Shown here: piece after piece, positions 46,703 through 59,308 of the stretch | Numbering within the stretch: position 1 is the first letter of the stretch | Layout: the number at the start of each line of letters is the position of its first letter | Assembly: GCF_024323335.1 (NCBI RefSeq) | Contig: NC_066584.1 | Location: 432,847,408 to 432,911,407, forward strand | Direction of reading: 5' to 3' | From: Lathyrus oleraceus | Taxonomy: Eukaryota > Streptophyta > Magnoliopsida > Fabales > Fabaceae | Length of the DNA: 64,000 bases | Made by a program: the position numbers and the translations under genes | Notes under the pieces: model-generated | What the model saw: only the letters and a program-made list of their open reading frames with translations | Told to the model about the DNA's origin: nothing | The model's database searches: none

Positions 46703-49700
46703 TGTGGGGGTCCAGAATGAGGGAACCTACTCCACTTGACTGACACTGTACAAGATCTGGGGGACGTGTCCAAGAGCATCAGCACGTAGTGCGAGCATAA
46801 TGGACGACTCAAACGATTAGCAGGGGATTGATTACTAATCCCTTCTATCTGCCAACTGCCTCTTCACTTAGGAGGACTTAAAGTACATGGCACAAATATA
46901 AACAATCACAGTCATTGCCTCTTAAGGAGGACTTCAGCCAAATGTCTGCCAAAAGAAACGACAGGGCTTCCAGACTACATGGAGTTAGAAGATGATTACC
47001 TAGGTGGTATGCCAACCACAAGCAAATCAAAGCTCAAGCAATGAGCTAAAGCGACTAAAGTACCTGTAAGAAAATCAAACAAGTCAATATTCACATTCAG
47101 ACAAATCCAACAAACAGTCAACAGTGTTACAACCAATAGGTTCACAATACAAGTCAACAACTCAAGTGAGTTCATCACCAAGTGACCTACAACACAACAA
47201 AGGTTAGTGGACAAAGCAAATTTACATCTCAAGTCATGATATTGCATCAACCACTAGAGTTAATAGCTTGAACCTGAAATACAAAGCTCAACAGATGAGT
47301 ACAAACCACTAGTCCAAGACTAGGGTCAAAGGCAAAGCAAAAAGTCAAAACAGCAACCAATATTCAACATGAAGCACATTTATTTAAGTAAGAACATGTC
47401 CTAAAAAGGACCAAACTCAAATCCTAAGGCAAACCCATCTAATGGTCATGTTAAGACAAAGGCAATTACAAAGCACACAATTGGACATCAAGAACAAAAA
47501 TTCCACATTAAAACAGAAATGATTCAAATGAACATGAAAAATTTTATGAGCACACAACATGTCAAACACAAACATCATGCAAAAAATTAGAATCAATAGA
47601 GCTCAATTGACATGTCAATGAAAATGAACAAGTATGACATCAAATTGTGTGACACAAATTGTCACACCATGCATTCATGTGTCTAAAACAGTAATGAAAA
47701 ATGCTAAAAATGCCAAACCAATTCTCAAAAATCAGGTATCATGTTAGGATTCAGCATGTCAAATTTCATGGCAATTGGACAATGTATGAGCATTTCACAA
47801 TCAATTGAATGAAGCATGGTAATTTGGCATACATGTTCAAACACACAATCTCAATTAAAAAACCAGAAGCAATCAATTCACACAAATGACATCTAAAAAT
47901 AAAATACATCAATACAATCAAGTGAAAAAAAATTGGGAGCAATTTGGATTAATCTAACATCTTTTATGAATTTTGGAAGTTGATGAAATAATATTGAAAC
48001 AATATGAGAATCATGGAATAATGGAGGGAACAAAAATTTGAATGGAAATTAAAAAACGTATGTGGGGGTCCAGAATGAGGGAACCTACTCCACTTGACTG
48101 ACACTGTACAAGATCTGGGGGACGTGTCCAAGAGCATCAGCACGTAGTGCGAGCATAATGGACGACTCAAACGATTAGCAGGGGATTGATTACTAATCCC
48201 TTCTATCTGCCAACTGCCTCTTCACTTAGGAGGACTTAAAGTACATGGCACAAATATAAACAATCACAGTCATTGCCTCTTAAGGAGGACTTCAGCCAAA
48301 TGCCTGCCAAAAGAAACGACAGGGCTTCCAGACTACATGGAGTTAGAAGATGATTACCTAGGTGGTATGCCAACCACAAGCAAATCAAAGCTCAAGCAAT
48401 GAGCTAAAGCGACTAAAGTACCTGTAAGAAAATCAAACAAGTCAATATTCACATTCAGACAAATCCAACAAACAGTCAACAGTGTTACAACCAATAGGTT
48501 CACAATACAAGTCAACAACTCAAGTGAGTTCATCAACAAGTGACCTACAACACAACAAAGGTTAGTGGACAAAGCAAATTTGCATCTCAAGTCATGATAT
48601 TGCATCAACCACTAGAGTTAATAGCTTGAACCTGAAATACAAAGCTCAACAGATGAGTACAAACCACTAGTCCAAGACTAGGGTCAAAGGCAAAGCAAAA
48701 AGTCAAAACAGCAACCAATATTCAACATGAAGCACATTTATTTAAGTAAGAACATGTCCTAAAAAGGACCAAACTCAAATCCTAAGGCAAACCCATCTAA
48801 TGGTCATGTTAAGACAAAGGCAATTACAAAGCACACAATTGGACATTAAGAACAAAAATTCCACATTAAAACAGAAATGATTCAAATGAACATGAAAATT
48901 TTTATGAGCACACAACATGTCAAACACAAACATCATGCAAAAAATTAGAATCAATAGAGCTCAATTGACATGTCAATGAAAATGAACAAGTATGACATCA
49001 AATTGTGTGACACAAATTGTCACACCATGCATTCATGTGTCTAAAACAGTAATGAAAAATGCTAAAAATGCCAAACCAATTCTCAAAAATCAGGTATCAT
49101 GTTAGGATTCAGCATGTCAAATTTCATGGCAATTGGACAATGTATGAGCATTTCACAATCAATTGAATGAAGCATGGTAATTTGGCATACATGTTCAAAC
49201 ACACAATCTCAATTAAAAAACCAGAAGCAATCAATTCACACAAATGACATCTAAAAATAAAATACATCAATACAATCAAGTGAAAAAAAAATTGGGAGCA
49301 ATTTGGATTAATCTAACATCTTTTATGAATTTTGGAAGTTGATGAAATAATATTGAAACAATATGAGAATCATGGAATAATGGAGGGAACAAAAATTTGA
49401 ATGGAAATTAAAAAACGTATGTGGGGGTCCAGAATGAGGGAACCTACTCCACTTGACTGACACTGTACAAGATCTGGGGGACGTGTCCAAGAGCATCAGC
49501 ACGTAGTGCGAGCATAATGGACGACTCAAACGATTAGCAGGGGATTGATTACTAATCCCTTCTATCTGCCAACTGCCTCTTCACTTAGGAGGACTTAAAG
49601 TACATGGCACAAATATAAACAATCACAGTCATTGCCTCTTAAGGAGGACTTCAGCCAAATGCCTGCCAAAAGAAACGACAGGGCTTCCAGACTACATGGA

Positions 49701-52700
49701 GTTAGAAGATGATTACCTAGGTGGTATGCCAACCACAAGCAAATCAAAGCTCAAGCAATGAGCTAAAGCGACTAAAGTACCTGTAAGAAAATCAAACAAG
49801 TCAATATTCACATTCAGACAAATCCAACAAACAGTCAACAGTGTTACAACCAATAGGTTCACAATACAAGTCAACAACTCAAGTGAGTTCATCACCAAGT
49901 GACCTACAACACAACAAAGGTTAGTGGACAAAGCAAATTTGCATCTCAAGTCATGATATTGCATCAACCACTAGAGTTAATAGCTTGAACCTGAAATACA
50001 AAGCTCAACAGATGAGTACAAACCACTAGTCCAAGACTAGGGTCAAAGGCAAAGCAAAAAGTCAAAACAGCAACCAATATTCAACATGAAGCACATTTAT
50101 TTAAGTAAGAACATGTCCTAAAAAGGACCAAACTCAAATCCTAAGGCAAACCCATCTAATGGTCATGTTAAGACAAAGGCAATTACAAAGCACACAATTG
50201 GACATCAAGAACAAAAATTCCACATTAAAACAGAAATGATTCAAATGAACATGAAAATTTTTATGAGCACACAACATGTCAAACACAAACATCATGCAAA
50301 AAATTAGAATCAATAGAGCTCAATTGACATGTCAATGAAAATGAACAAGTATGACATCAAATTGTGTGACACAAATTGTCACACCATGCACTCATGTGTC
50401 TAAAACAGTAATGAAAAATGCTAAAAATGCCAAACCAATTCTCAAAAATCAGGTATCATGTTAGGATTCAGCATGTCAAATTTCATGGCAATTGGACAAT
50501 GTATGAGCATTTCACAATCAATTGAATGAAGCATGGTAATTTGGCATACATGTTCAAACACACAATCTCAATTAAAAAACCAGAAGCAATCAATTCACAC
50601 AAATGACATCTAAAAATAAAATACATCAATACAATCAAGTGAAAAAAAATTGGGAGCAATTTGGATTAATCTAACATCTTTTATGAATTTTGGAAGTTGA
50701 TGAAATAATATTGAAACAATATGAGAATCATGGAATAATGGAGGGAACAAAAATTTGAATGGAAATTAAAAAACGTATGTGGGGGTCCAGAATGAGGGAA
50801 CCTACTCCACTTGACTGACACTGTACAAGATCTGGGGGACGTGTCCAAGAGCATCAGCACGTAGTGCGAGCATAATGGACGACTCAAACGATTAGCAGGG
50901 GATTGATTACTAATCCCTTCTATCTGCCAACTGCCTCTTCACTTAGGAGGACTTAAAGTACATGGCACAAATATAAACAATCACAGTCATTGCCTCTTAA
51001 GGAGGACTTCAGCCAAATGCCTGCCAAAAGAAACGACAGGGCTTCCAGACTACATGGAGTTAGAAGATGATTACCTAGGTGGTATGCCAACCACAAGCAA
51101 ATCAAAGCTCAAGCAATGAGCTAAAGCGACTAAAGTACCTGTAATAAAATCAAACAAGTCAATATTCACATTCAGACAAATCCAACAAACAGTCAACAGT
51201 GTTACAACCAATAGGTTCACAATACAAGTCAACAACTCAAGTGAGTTCATCACCAAGTGACCTACAACACAACAAAGGTTAGTGGACAAAGCAAATTTGC
51301 ATCTCAAGTCATGATATTGCATCAACCACTAGAGTTAATAGCTTGAACCTGAAATACAAAGCTCAACAGATGAGTACAAACCACTAGTCCAAGACTAGGG
51401 TCAAAGGCAAAGCAAAAAGTCAAAACAGCAACCAATATTCAACATGAAGCACATTTATTTAAGTAAGAACATGTCCTAAAAAGGACCAAACTCAAATCCT
51501 AAGGCAAACCCATCTAATGGTCATGTTAAGACAAAGGCAATTACAAAGCACACAATTGGACATCAAGAACAAAAATTCCACATTAAAACAGAAATGATTC
51601 AAATGAACATGAAAAATTTTATGAGCACACAACATGTCAAACACAAACATCATGCAAAAAATTAGAATCAATAGAGCTCAATTGACATGTCAATGAAAAT
51701 GAACAAGTATGACATCAAATTGTGTGACACAAATTGTCACACCATGCATTCATGTGTCTAAAACAGTAATGAAAAATGCTAAAAATGCCAAACCAATTCT
51801 CAAAAATCAGGTATCATGTTAGGATTCAGCATGTCAAATTTCATGGCAATTGGACAATGTATGAGCATTTCACAATCAATTGAATGAAGCATGGTAATTT
51901 GGCATACATGTTCAAACACACAATCTCAATTAAAAAACCAGAAGCAATCAATTCACACAAATGACATCTAAAAATAAAATACATCAATACAATCAAGTGA
52001 AAAAAAATTGGGAGCAATTTGGATTAATCTAACATCTTTTATGAATTTTGGAAGTTGATGAAATAATATTGAAACAATATGAGAATCATGGAATAATGGA
52101 GGGAACAAAAATTTGAATGGAAATTAAAAAACGTATGTGGGGGTCCAGAATGAGGGAACCTACTCCACTTGACTGAGACTGTACAAGATCTGGGGGACGT
52201 GTCCAAGAGCATCAGCACGTAGTGTGAGCATAATGGACGACTCAAACGATTAGCAGGGGATTGATTACTAATCCCTTCTATCTGCCAACTGCCTCTTCAC
52301 TTAGGAGGACTTAAAGTACATGGCACAAATATAAACAATCACAGTCATTGCCTCTTAAGGAGGACTTCAGCCAAATGCCTGCCAAAAGAAACGACAGGGC
52401 TTCCAGACTACATGGAGTTAGAAGATGATTACCTAGGTGGTATGCCAACCACAAGCAAATCAAAGCTCAAGCAATGAGCTAAAGCGACTAAAGTACCTGT
52501 AAGAAAATCAAACAAGTCAATATTCACATTCAGACAAATCCAACAAACAGTCAACAGTGTTACAACCAATAGGTTCACAATACAAGTCAACAACTCAAGT
52601 GAGTTCATCACCAAGTGACCTACAACACAACAAAGGTTAGTGGACAAAGCAAATTTGCATCTCAAGTCATGATATTGCATCAACCACTAGAGTTAATAGC

Positions 52701-53492
52701 TTGAACCTGAAATACAAAGCTCAACAGATGAGTACAAACCACTAGTCCAAGACTAGGGTCAAAGGCAAAGCAAAAAGTCAAAACAGCAACCAATATTCAA
52801 CATGAAGCACATTTATTTAAGTAAGAACATGTCCTAAAAAGGACCAAACTCAAATCCTAAGGCAAACCCATCTAATGGTCATGTTAAGACAAAGGCAATT
52901 ACAAAGCACACAATTGGACATCAAGAACAAAAATTCCACATTAAAACAGAAATGATTCAAATGAACATGAAAAATTTTATGAGCACACAACATGTCAAAC
53001 ACAAACATCATGCAAAAAATTAGAATCAATAGAGCTCAATTGACATGTCAATGAAAATGAACAAGTATGACATCAAATTGTGTGACACAAATTGTCACAC
53101 CATGCATTCATGTGTCTAAAACAGTAATGAAAAATGCTAAAAATGCCAAACCAATTCTCAAAAATCAGGTATCATGTTAGGATTCAGCATGTCAAATTTC
53201 ATGGCAATTGGACAATGTATGAGCATTTCACAATCAATTGAATGAAGCATGGTAATTTGGCATACATGTTCAAACACACAATCTCAATTAAAAAACCAGA
53301 AGCAATCAATTCACACAAATGACATCTAAAAATAAAATACATCAATACAATCAAGTGAAAAAAAATTGGGAGCAATTTGGATTAATCTAACATCTTTTAT
53401 GAATTTTGGAAGTTGATGAAATAATATTGAAACAATATGAGAATCATGGAATAATGGAGGGAACAAAAATTTGAATGGAAATTAAAAAACGT
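46703..53492 (-). repeat. Five tandem copies of a 1358-bp LTR segment
   Basis: TGTGGGGGTCCAGAATGAGG begins copies at 46703, 48061, 49420, 50778 and 52136 (periods 1358, 1359, 1358, 1358). Copies differ at only a handful of bases each, for example CTGTAATAAAATC in copy 4 and GACTGAGACTG in copy 5. Copies 2 and 3 share GAAAATTTTTATG where copies 1, 4 and 5 have GAAAAATTTTATG. Junctions read AAAAAACGTA then TGTGGGGG. The five 84-codon frames in it are repeated LTR sequence with no domain. Each unit has the hairpin GTGTGACA-CAAAT-TGTCACAC (first at 47647-47667). Confidence 0.97.
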
Positions 53493-53639
53493 TGAAGCCA
53501 GGTTTCGAACCTGCTCTCACAAGGTCCACAGAAGCGCTTCAAAAAAAATAATGGAAACAAATGCACCAGGCTGGAATCGAGCTCGCGCGCCTAGGATAAC
53601 AAGCGTTTGGCAAAAATAATAATTCACACGCGCGCTCAG

Positions 53640-53712
53640 CAGGAATTGAACCTGCTCACTAGAGGTGCAAAGCGCGCAAGGCCAAGACACAAACCCGCTC
53701 GGCCAAGGTCTT
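53640..53712 (-). other. tRNA-like sequence (A-box and B-box) in LTR-B
   Basis: The minus strand has TGGCCGAGCGG (53694-53704), a match to the Pol III A-box of Leu/Ser-type tRNAs. Some 41 bases on is GGTTCAATTCC (53642-53652), a B-box inside a T-arm with a perfect GCAGG/CCTGC stem and 7-base loop. The acceptor arm does not pair and no good anticodon arm is seen, so it is not a working tRNA. Further T-arm-like pieces lie at 53500-53516 and about 53570-53585. Confidence 0.45.
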
Positions 53713-54370
53713 AACACAACACATAACGCAGCGTTTTGCTGCATAACCCTAGCCACCGCACCAGACGCCGGATTTTACAAACTATATACCGTTGGAAAGG
53801 TCTTCTCGCGTACATTCCAAATATCATATTAACTAAGCCTAAATATTCATGGATTTTCTGAATCGAACGAAATAAGTTTCTAAATCTAAACTTAAAATCA
53901 TCATATCTCACTCAATTTTCATCCAAATTCCACAAAATTTATATCAGAATTCTCAGTGATGAAAGATCTACAAGATCATGGCAATAGAATCAAGAATTAT
54001 GAGGTTCGAATTTTCACCAACCTGAACTTGCAGTGACCAAAACAGTGTATTCAAGCCTCCAAAAGCTCCAATCCTTCTCCAGTATCCTTGCCTTGAAGCT
54101 TTGAATGAAAAACAACACTCGAATCCTCTTGAATCTTGCTTAATTTGAACTTTCCATTGACATGCACATGCACTTGAACAACTCCAAACCTTGCTCAATT
54201 TCCACAAAAAATGTATGGATCTTGCTCAAAACTCCACGATGATGAAGGATCTATGAAGAAATTATGTGTTTGTGTGGAGAAAATTTGAATTCCAATGAGA
54301 GAGAATTTTGGAGGGAAAAGAAATTTCTAGATCTAGAAAATGTGATTATGAACAATTCTGTTAGGATTTA

Positions 54371-54379
54371 CTATTTATA
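54371..54379 (-). promoter_or_regulatory. TATA box in LTR-B
   Basis: The minus strand reads TATAAATAG, at the position corresponding to TATAAAAGG of LTR-A. If active, transcription would run leftward through the five-copy array towards LTR-A. Confidence 0.5.
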
Positions 54380-57300
54380 TGCCATGTTAATTACCATGCT
54401 AATCCTAATTTGTAATGGTTAATGAAAATTAGCAATAATTGGAATGGAATGCAAAAAATGGAAAATGATGTATCATGGCCATGCACCACGTGAATAGTAG
54501 CATGCAAATTGTAGCACCTCAAATTTGCACCCATCATTGTACATACATTCTCATATTAGGTCATAGCATAACATGGTCCATTGCATAGCATTGCATTGTC
54601 CCATTTGCCTCAAGTGCAAGCCAATCAAGAAATTAGGTCAAACTGACCAGGAGATCAGTCCACCAGGCAAGCAAGGTTGTTTCTCAAGGAACCAAGGCCC
54701 TAGGGTTGGTCCAACATGTTCACATGACTTTGGGATCCATTTGAAGTGTTTTGGTCAAGGATTGGATGTTCAGAAGTCATCAGTCAATGCACAATCAGAC
54801 AGAAACCCTAAAAGTCAACTATTGGTCAACTGTCCATTTAATCAGTGATTTGATGATGGAAATTGGTTTGAGACGTCTCATTCATGTCCATATAGTCCTC
54901 ATATATCATGTCAAACACCATCATGGAATAATTTGAAGCCAGATCAGAAATTTCCAAAAATGGAAACTGGACCTGTAACTGAAACTTACCAAAAATGGAA
55001 AGTCTTGATCCTCAAACTTACATCATGATAAAAGCTTCAAATGAATTTTTTCCCAACATGAAAGTTGAAGATCTTGTTCTCCCATTTCCAAAAAGTCCAA
55101 GAACACTCAATTCCCATGTATGGTTGGCAAGTTATGATCAATTCATTTTCAAAAATTCTTGAACTTCAAAAGGCCATATCTCTCAAACCATTTGGCCAAT
55201 TTGGGTGGGGTTTTTTCCTACAAGTCACATTTGATCCCCTCTTTCCAAAAATGTAACTTTCATGTACCAAAACTTCACCAATCAAAATGGCATTTTTGGA
55301 CTTGCCTTAATTAATTTCAAGTGAGTTGAATTTTGACTTTTCAAAATAATCATCTTTTAACCATTTGGCCAATCAAATATGTTCAGAAATGTGGTTTTGG
55401 TCATGTTACAAAGTCAAATTTATGCAGTACACATAGCCCATGCCAACTTGCTTGAAACTTGGAAAGAAAGTACACTTTCAACCACTCTATCCCATATTTT
55501 CATGGACTGAGATTTGCAACATAAAACAGCAGAGATTACCATGATTTTCGGTCATTGGAAACACTAGTAGCAGCCACCATATCACAGAAAAATTAAAAAC
55601 ACATCTCATTCTCTAAAAAATCCATCTTCTTGCATTTTTCCAAACTCTTCCAAAAACCCTCAAAGACCACGAGTTAGTTTTCATTGTTCCATCATCTGAG
55701 CATCATTAAGAGTTGTTTTGAAGCACTAAACACCAACTGGAAGTGCATCATCGCGTTCTGTTTTTCTTCACCATCATCCATGGCAGAACTTGGTTTAAGC
55801 CATTTCAAGGGTTGCTGAACCAAGCTTTCTTCACCAATCATCATTTGGAGGGCCTTGCTTCGTCTGTTTCGAATCAACAACATCAAAAAACCACTGTACC
55901 ACGACTGTTCTTCAACTTAGGTGAGTTTTCGACTTCCACTATTTACAAAATTATGATGTGCTTAGTGTAGGTCTTGATGTGCTGATTCCAATAAGCTTTA
56001 CATCATGAAAAATGGTTGAGTAATGGTTGAGTTATGTTGAAATGAATGTGGATGATTCAAACTTGTTTTTGCTTATTTCTTCTTGCTTAGCTCGATTTAA
56101 TGAAAATGGAGTTTGGAATGTTGATGTGTGTTGCTTGATGATTACCATGATGTGTTCGATTTACATTTCTGGGCATTTTTATTTTCCACGATTTTGGGAG
56201 AGATGAAGCTTCATACTGCTACAGTAAACCCTAATCCATTTTTTCCAGAAAATTGAATTCTCACGTACATGGCCACTGTAGCTTCATACTGGCCAATGAG
56301 AATATTTCATCTGCCGTGCCAAAACGCGGCGTTTTGTTTAGTTGGGCTTAATATTACACAAATGCCACTCCACGTTTTAATGTTTATTTAAATTGTATTA
56401 TTTCTTCAATATTTGTTTCACTTTGATACTCAACTTACAAAATTCATAACTCGTCCATTTTAAATCCAAATTTCATGGGATTTTTTGCATCATGTTCATC
56501 ACAATCTCTAGTTTTTTATCATATTTTTTCCAGATTTTTTTGATGAGTGGATTTTAATTGGTATTAGGGTTTGTATCATGTGACCAAAAATTGTACCTTT
56601 TGCCAAAACCTTTGTGAAATGGTGATACTTTATCCAATGGCTCCCAAATTTTTTGTGCTTAAACTAGACACATTAATGGTGATTTTGGTGTAGAGTTTGT
56701 GAATTTATCATTGCTGGTTTGTGAGTTATGATTTTTTGAATTAGGGTGTGACAATTTGTGTCACACCATTGATGTCCAACTTGATGATTTTTGATACCAT
56801 ACTTCTTGACCTCCAATTGGATTGAATTTTTGCATGAACCTACTCTTGTATGTCTAGTTCACATGTGAATTTTCCTGGAATTATTTGTGGCATTTCCTAA
56901 TTGTTTGAGATTTTCTCCCCTGCTTAGTCAAATGTTGACTTTTTGTGACACATGTTCCCATTTCATTTGTGAAATTCTCATACTTTATTAGATGGACATG
57001 AAATTTTACATGAGATAACTAGACATCCTCATCTTTGCCATGGTTTTAGTCCCATTCATTTATCATACACCATCTCTGACTTATGAATTTTTCAAGTTGA
57101 TGCATGTTTGGTTGACTTCTTTGAGCATGTTCAAAATTGCTTTGACTTTCTGATTTTTATTAACTGCCTTCCACTTGTCCAAATGAGATGAAATTTGACA
57201 TGCTTACCATTCTGTGGATTGTGATTGACCATGATTTATTTGGTGATTTTTGGAAATGTTTTAGTTTACTTTTGATGCAAGTCTTGCTGTTGACTTCTAT

Positions 57301-58313
57301 GAGCTTCTAAATGCCATGTTTTGACCTAATTTGTTCATGAAATGATGATGATGATTGATATGAATGTGAACCCAATTGGTTGTGTTTCTTAATGGTCTTA
57401 ACATGATTTTGGACACTTGTCATTTTCTGTTTTGACTTTCTCATTATCTTTTGACCCTAGGCTTGCCCTAGTGGTCCTGTTACTCACATTTGAGCTCATG
57501 TTTTCAGGTTGACCAACAAATGACCAATGAGACCAATTCTTTTTGATTGAGCTTGCTTGAATATCATTGATTAACTTGTTTGTTGTGTAGGTGGCTTGGC
57601 TCACATGCCCTGAACCTTGTGCCTTGCACATTTATCTGCTTGTGCTGACTGTTAACCTTTGTTTCCTTCTGATTTAACTTTGACTTGTATACTAACTGTG
57701 CTTGACTGATTTCAGGTACTTTAGTTGCTCAGTTCCTTGTGAACTTTTGCTTTTCTTTGCTTGTATAAGCAATTTGCATTGAGGTATAACTTCCTTGGAA
57801 GACCTGGCCTGTTACTTGGCCAGGCAACTGTCTGAAGTCCTCCTTAAGAGGCAATGTTTGTGACTGTTTACTTCTGTCCTTGCATAGAGTCGAAGACCTC
57901 CTAAGTGAAGAGGCAATTGGCAGAACCAAGGGATAAGCAACCTATCCCCTGCTATTCTGTGTGTCATCTGCTTTGCTCACACCACTGTGTTGATGCATTA
58001 CAGATAAAAACCCAAGATCTTGTGCAATTGTACAGTTGAGTCAGTTTTAAATGTGTAGAAGGGTTCCCACTTTCTGAACCCACACATTCTTGTCTTAAGC
58101 TCTCCCAGGCCAGGGATAAGAGCTGTGAAGTCTTATCTTCACTCACCTTTCATCTGCTTCACCTTAGCCCCTCAATGACAAGGTTAAGAGCACATTCACC
58201 CAGTTCCAGAGGTTTGTTTGTTGAGGTTGATATGACCCCTCGACTAAAACCTAACCCTTGTTTGAGCCACTTGCTTGTGTATAGTGTGTGTTACTTGTGC
58301 TGGTATGTTTGTT

Positions 58314-58470
58314 TGACTTGCTTCCTGTGCAAGTTAGGGTTAGTTTAGACTTGCTTCCTGTGCAAGTTAGGTTTTGCTTGGCTTGCTTCCTGTGCAAGTT
58401 AAGTGTGTGTGTGGCTTGCTTCCTGTGCAAGTCATGACTAGGATAGGCTGGCTCCCTGTGCCAGTTAGCT
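58314..58470 (+). repeat. 33-bp hairpin repeats in LTR-C
   Basis: About five units of GACTTGCTTCCTGTGCAAGT plus a short linker, 30-34 bp apart, the last decayed to GGCTGGCTCCCTGTGCCAGT. In each, ACTTGC and GCAAGT (or CTGGC and GCCAG) can pair, and the last unit keeps pairing through compensating changes. LTR-A has a single related unit near 44523. Confidence 0.8.
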
Positions 58471-58686
58471 AGAAACCTTAACTTAGGGATGATTTTACAT
58501 GATAACATCTAGGCTCGAGTCGTAGTCTCCCTAGTTGTGTCTCCCTTTGTTATCTGGTTAGGCTAGTCCTGTATCCCTCCGTAGGGGAACTACATCGCCC
58601 TGATCTTCATACCAGATGAAGTATGTAGGCAGGAGATTGAGCTGATCTCTCCGGGCGCCAGTGTCTTTGTTTTGTCTTGTTGTGTG

Positions 58687-58800
58687 CTTGGAAGCTGATG
58701 TAAGTCCATCGAGTGGCATTTGGGTTCCAGTGTGGGTGTGTTTTGGTTCGGATGCTGATGTAAGTCCAGTGATTGGCATTCAGGCTCCACGTTTGCCTCT
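58687..58800 (+). repeat. 58-bp-type repeats in LTR-C, two copies
   Basis: Two units containing GCTGATGTAAGTCCA..G..TGGCATT, equivalent to the four-copy block of LTR-A. Confidence 0.75.
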
Positions 58801-59290
58801 GCCTGTGTTTGTTTGTGTGCGTGTCAGCCGAGCTACGAATGCTCTGATTCTTCTCTCGTCCGAGAAGATACGTATGCATAGGGTGCGACATCCTAGCGAG
58901 CATGTGTCGTTTCCCCAGTCCGAACTACTTCGACTCTGATGTCTATGCCTGATAGACTAAGTAGGCCCAGGATGCGATATCCTGCCGAGTCAGCCTTGTC
59001 TGTTTTCTTGTGTCTCTTTCAGCCAGTGTGTGTGTGTGTTTTGAGCAGCATTTTTAGCAACCATTTTCCTTCCTATTGTGCGTGGATCCCGTCGAGTACG
59101 ACGGATGCGTAGGGGTGCTAATACCTTCCCTTCGCATAACCGACTCCCGAACCCATTCTCTTTGGTCGCGAGACCATGTTCTTTCCCAGGTTTACTCTGA
59201 GCGTTTCCTTTCCTTCTTTTGGGATAAATAACGCACGGTGGCGGCTCTGTTGTTCTTCTTTTCCCGCCGGTTTTTCGCGTGATGCGACAG

Positions 59291-59308
59291 CTGGCGACTC
59301 TGCTGGGG
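59291..59308 (+). promoter_or_regulatory. Primer binding site (Arg tRNA type)
   Basis: CTGGCGACTCTGCTGGGG starts one base after the LTR. Ogre elements use a site complementary to an arginine tRNA 3' end, and this has the known CGACTC.GCTGGGGA form. It separates this element from the Met-primed elements elsewhere in the window. Confidence 0.8.

Larger units (their letters stand above)
45509..54509 (-). repeat. Inverted, truncated Ogre-type LTR (LTR-B)
   Basis: On the minus strand this is an LTR of the same family as LTR-A, missing about 45 bp of its U5 end (at 45509) and roughly the first 900 bp of U3 (at 54509, where LTR-C begins). Recent tandem copying has expanded it from about 3.6 kb to 9 kb. 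Its U5 region lies back to back with LTR-A, making an inverted repeat with a 45-bp spacer. It continues to the left edge of a plus-strand Ogre insertion; CAAAT (54505-54509) would be that insertion's target duplication. No internal Ogre coding sequence is attached in this window. Confidence 0.85.
54510..59289 (+). repeat. 5' LTR of Ogre-C (LTR-C)
   Basis: 4780 bp, from TGTAGCACCTCAAATTTGC to GTGATGCGACA. The end is fixed by the primer site that follows. It includes the hairpin GGTGTGACA-ATTTG-TGTCACACC (56745-56767), conserved in the LTR-B units, a 33-bp repeat block and two 58-bp-type units. Short frames within are not genes. Confidence 0.88.

Noticed and set aside
46996..52683. Five near-identical 84-codon minus-strand frames with hydrophobic residues, and five 68-codon ones
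   Set aside because: They are the same LTR sequence repeated by the tandem duplication. LTR-A carries no matching conserved frame and no domain is recognised, so a gene family is not supported.
53640..53712. A functional tRNA gene
   Set aside because: A-box and T-arm are good, but the acceptor stem does not pair and no proper anticodon arm is seen. It is listed only as tRNA-like.
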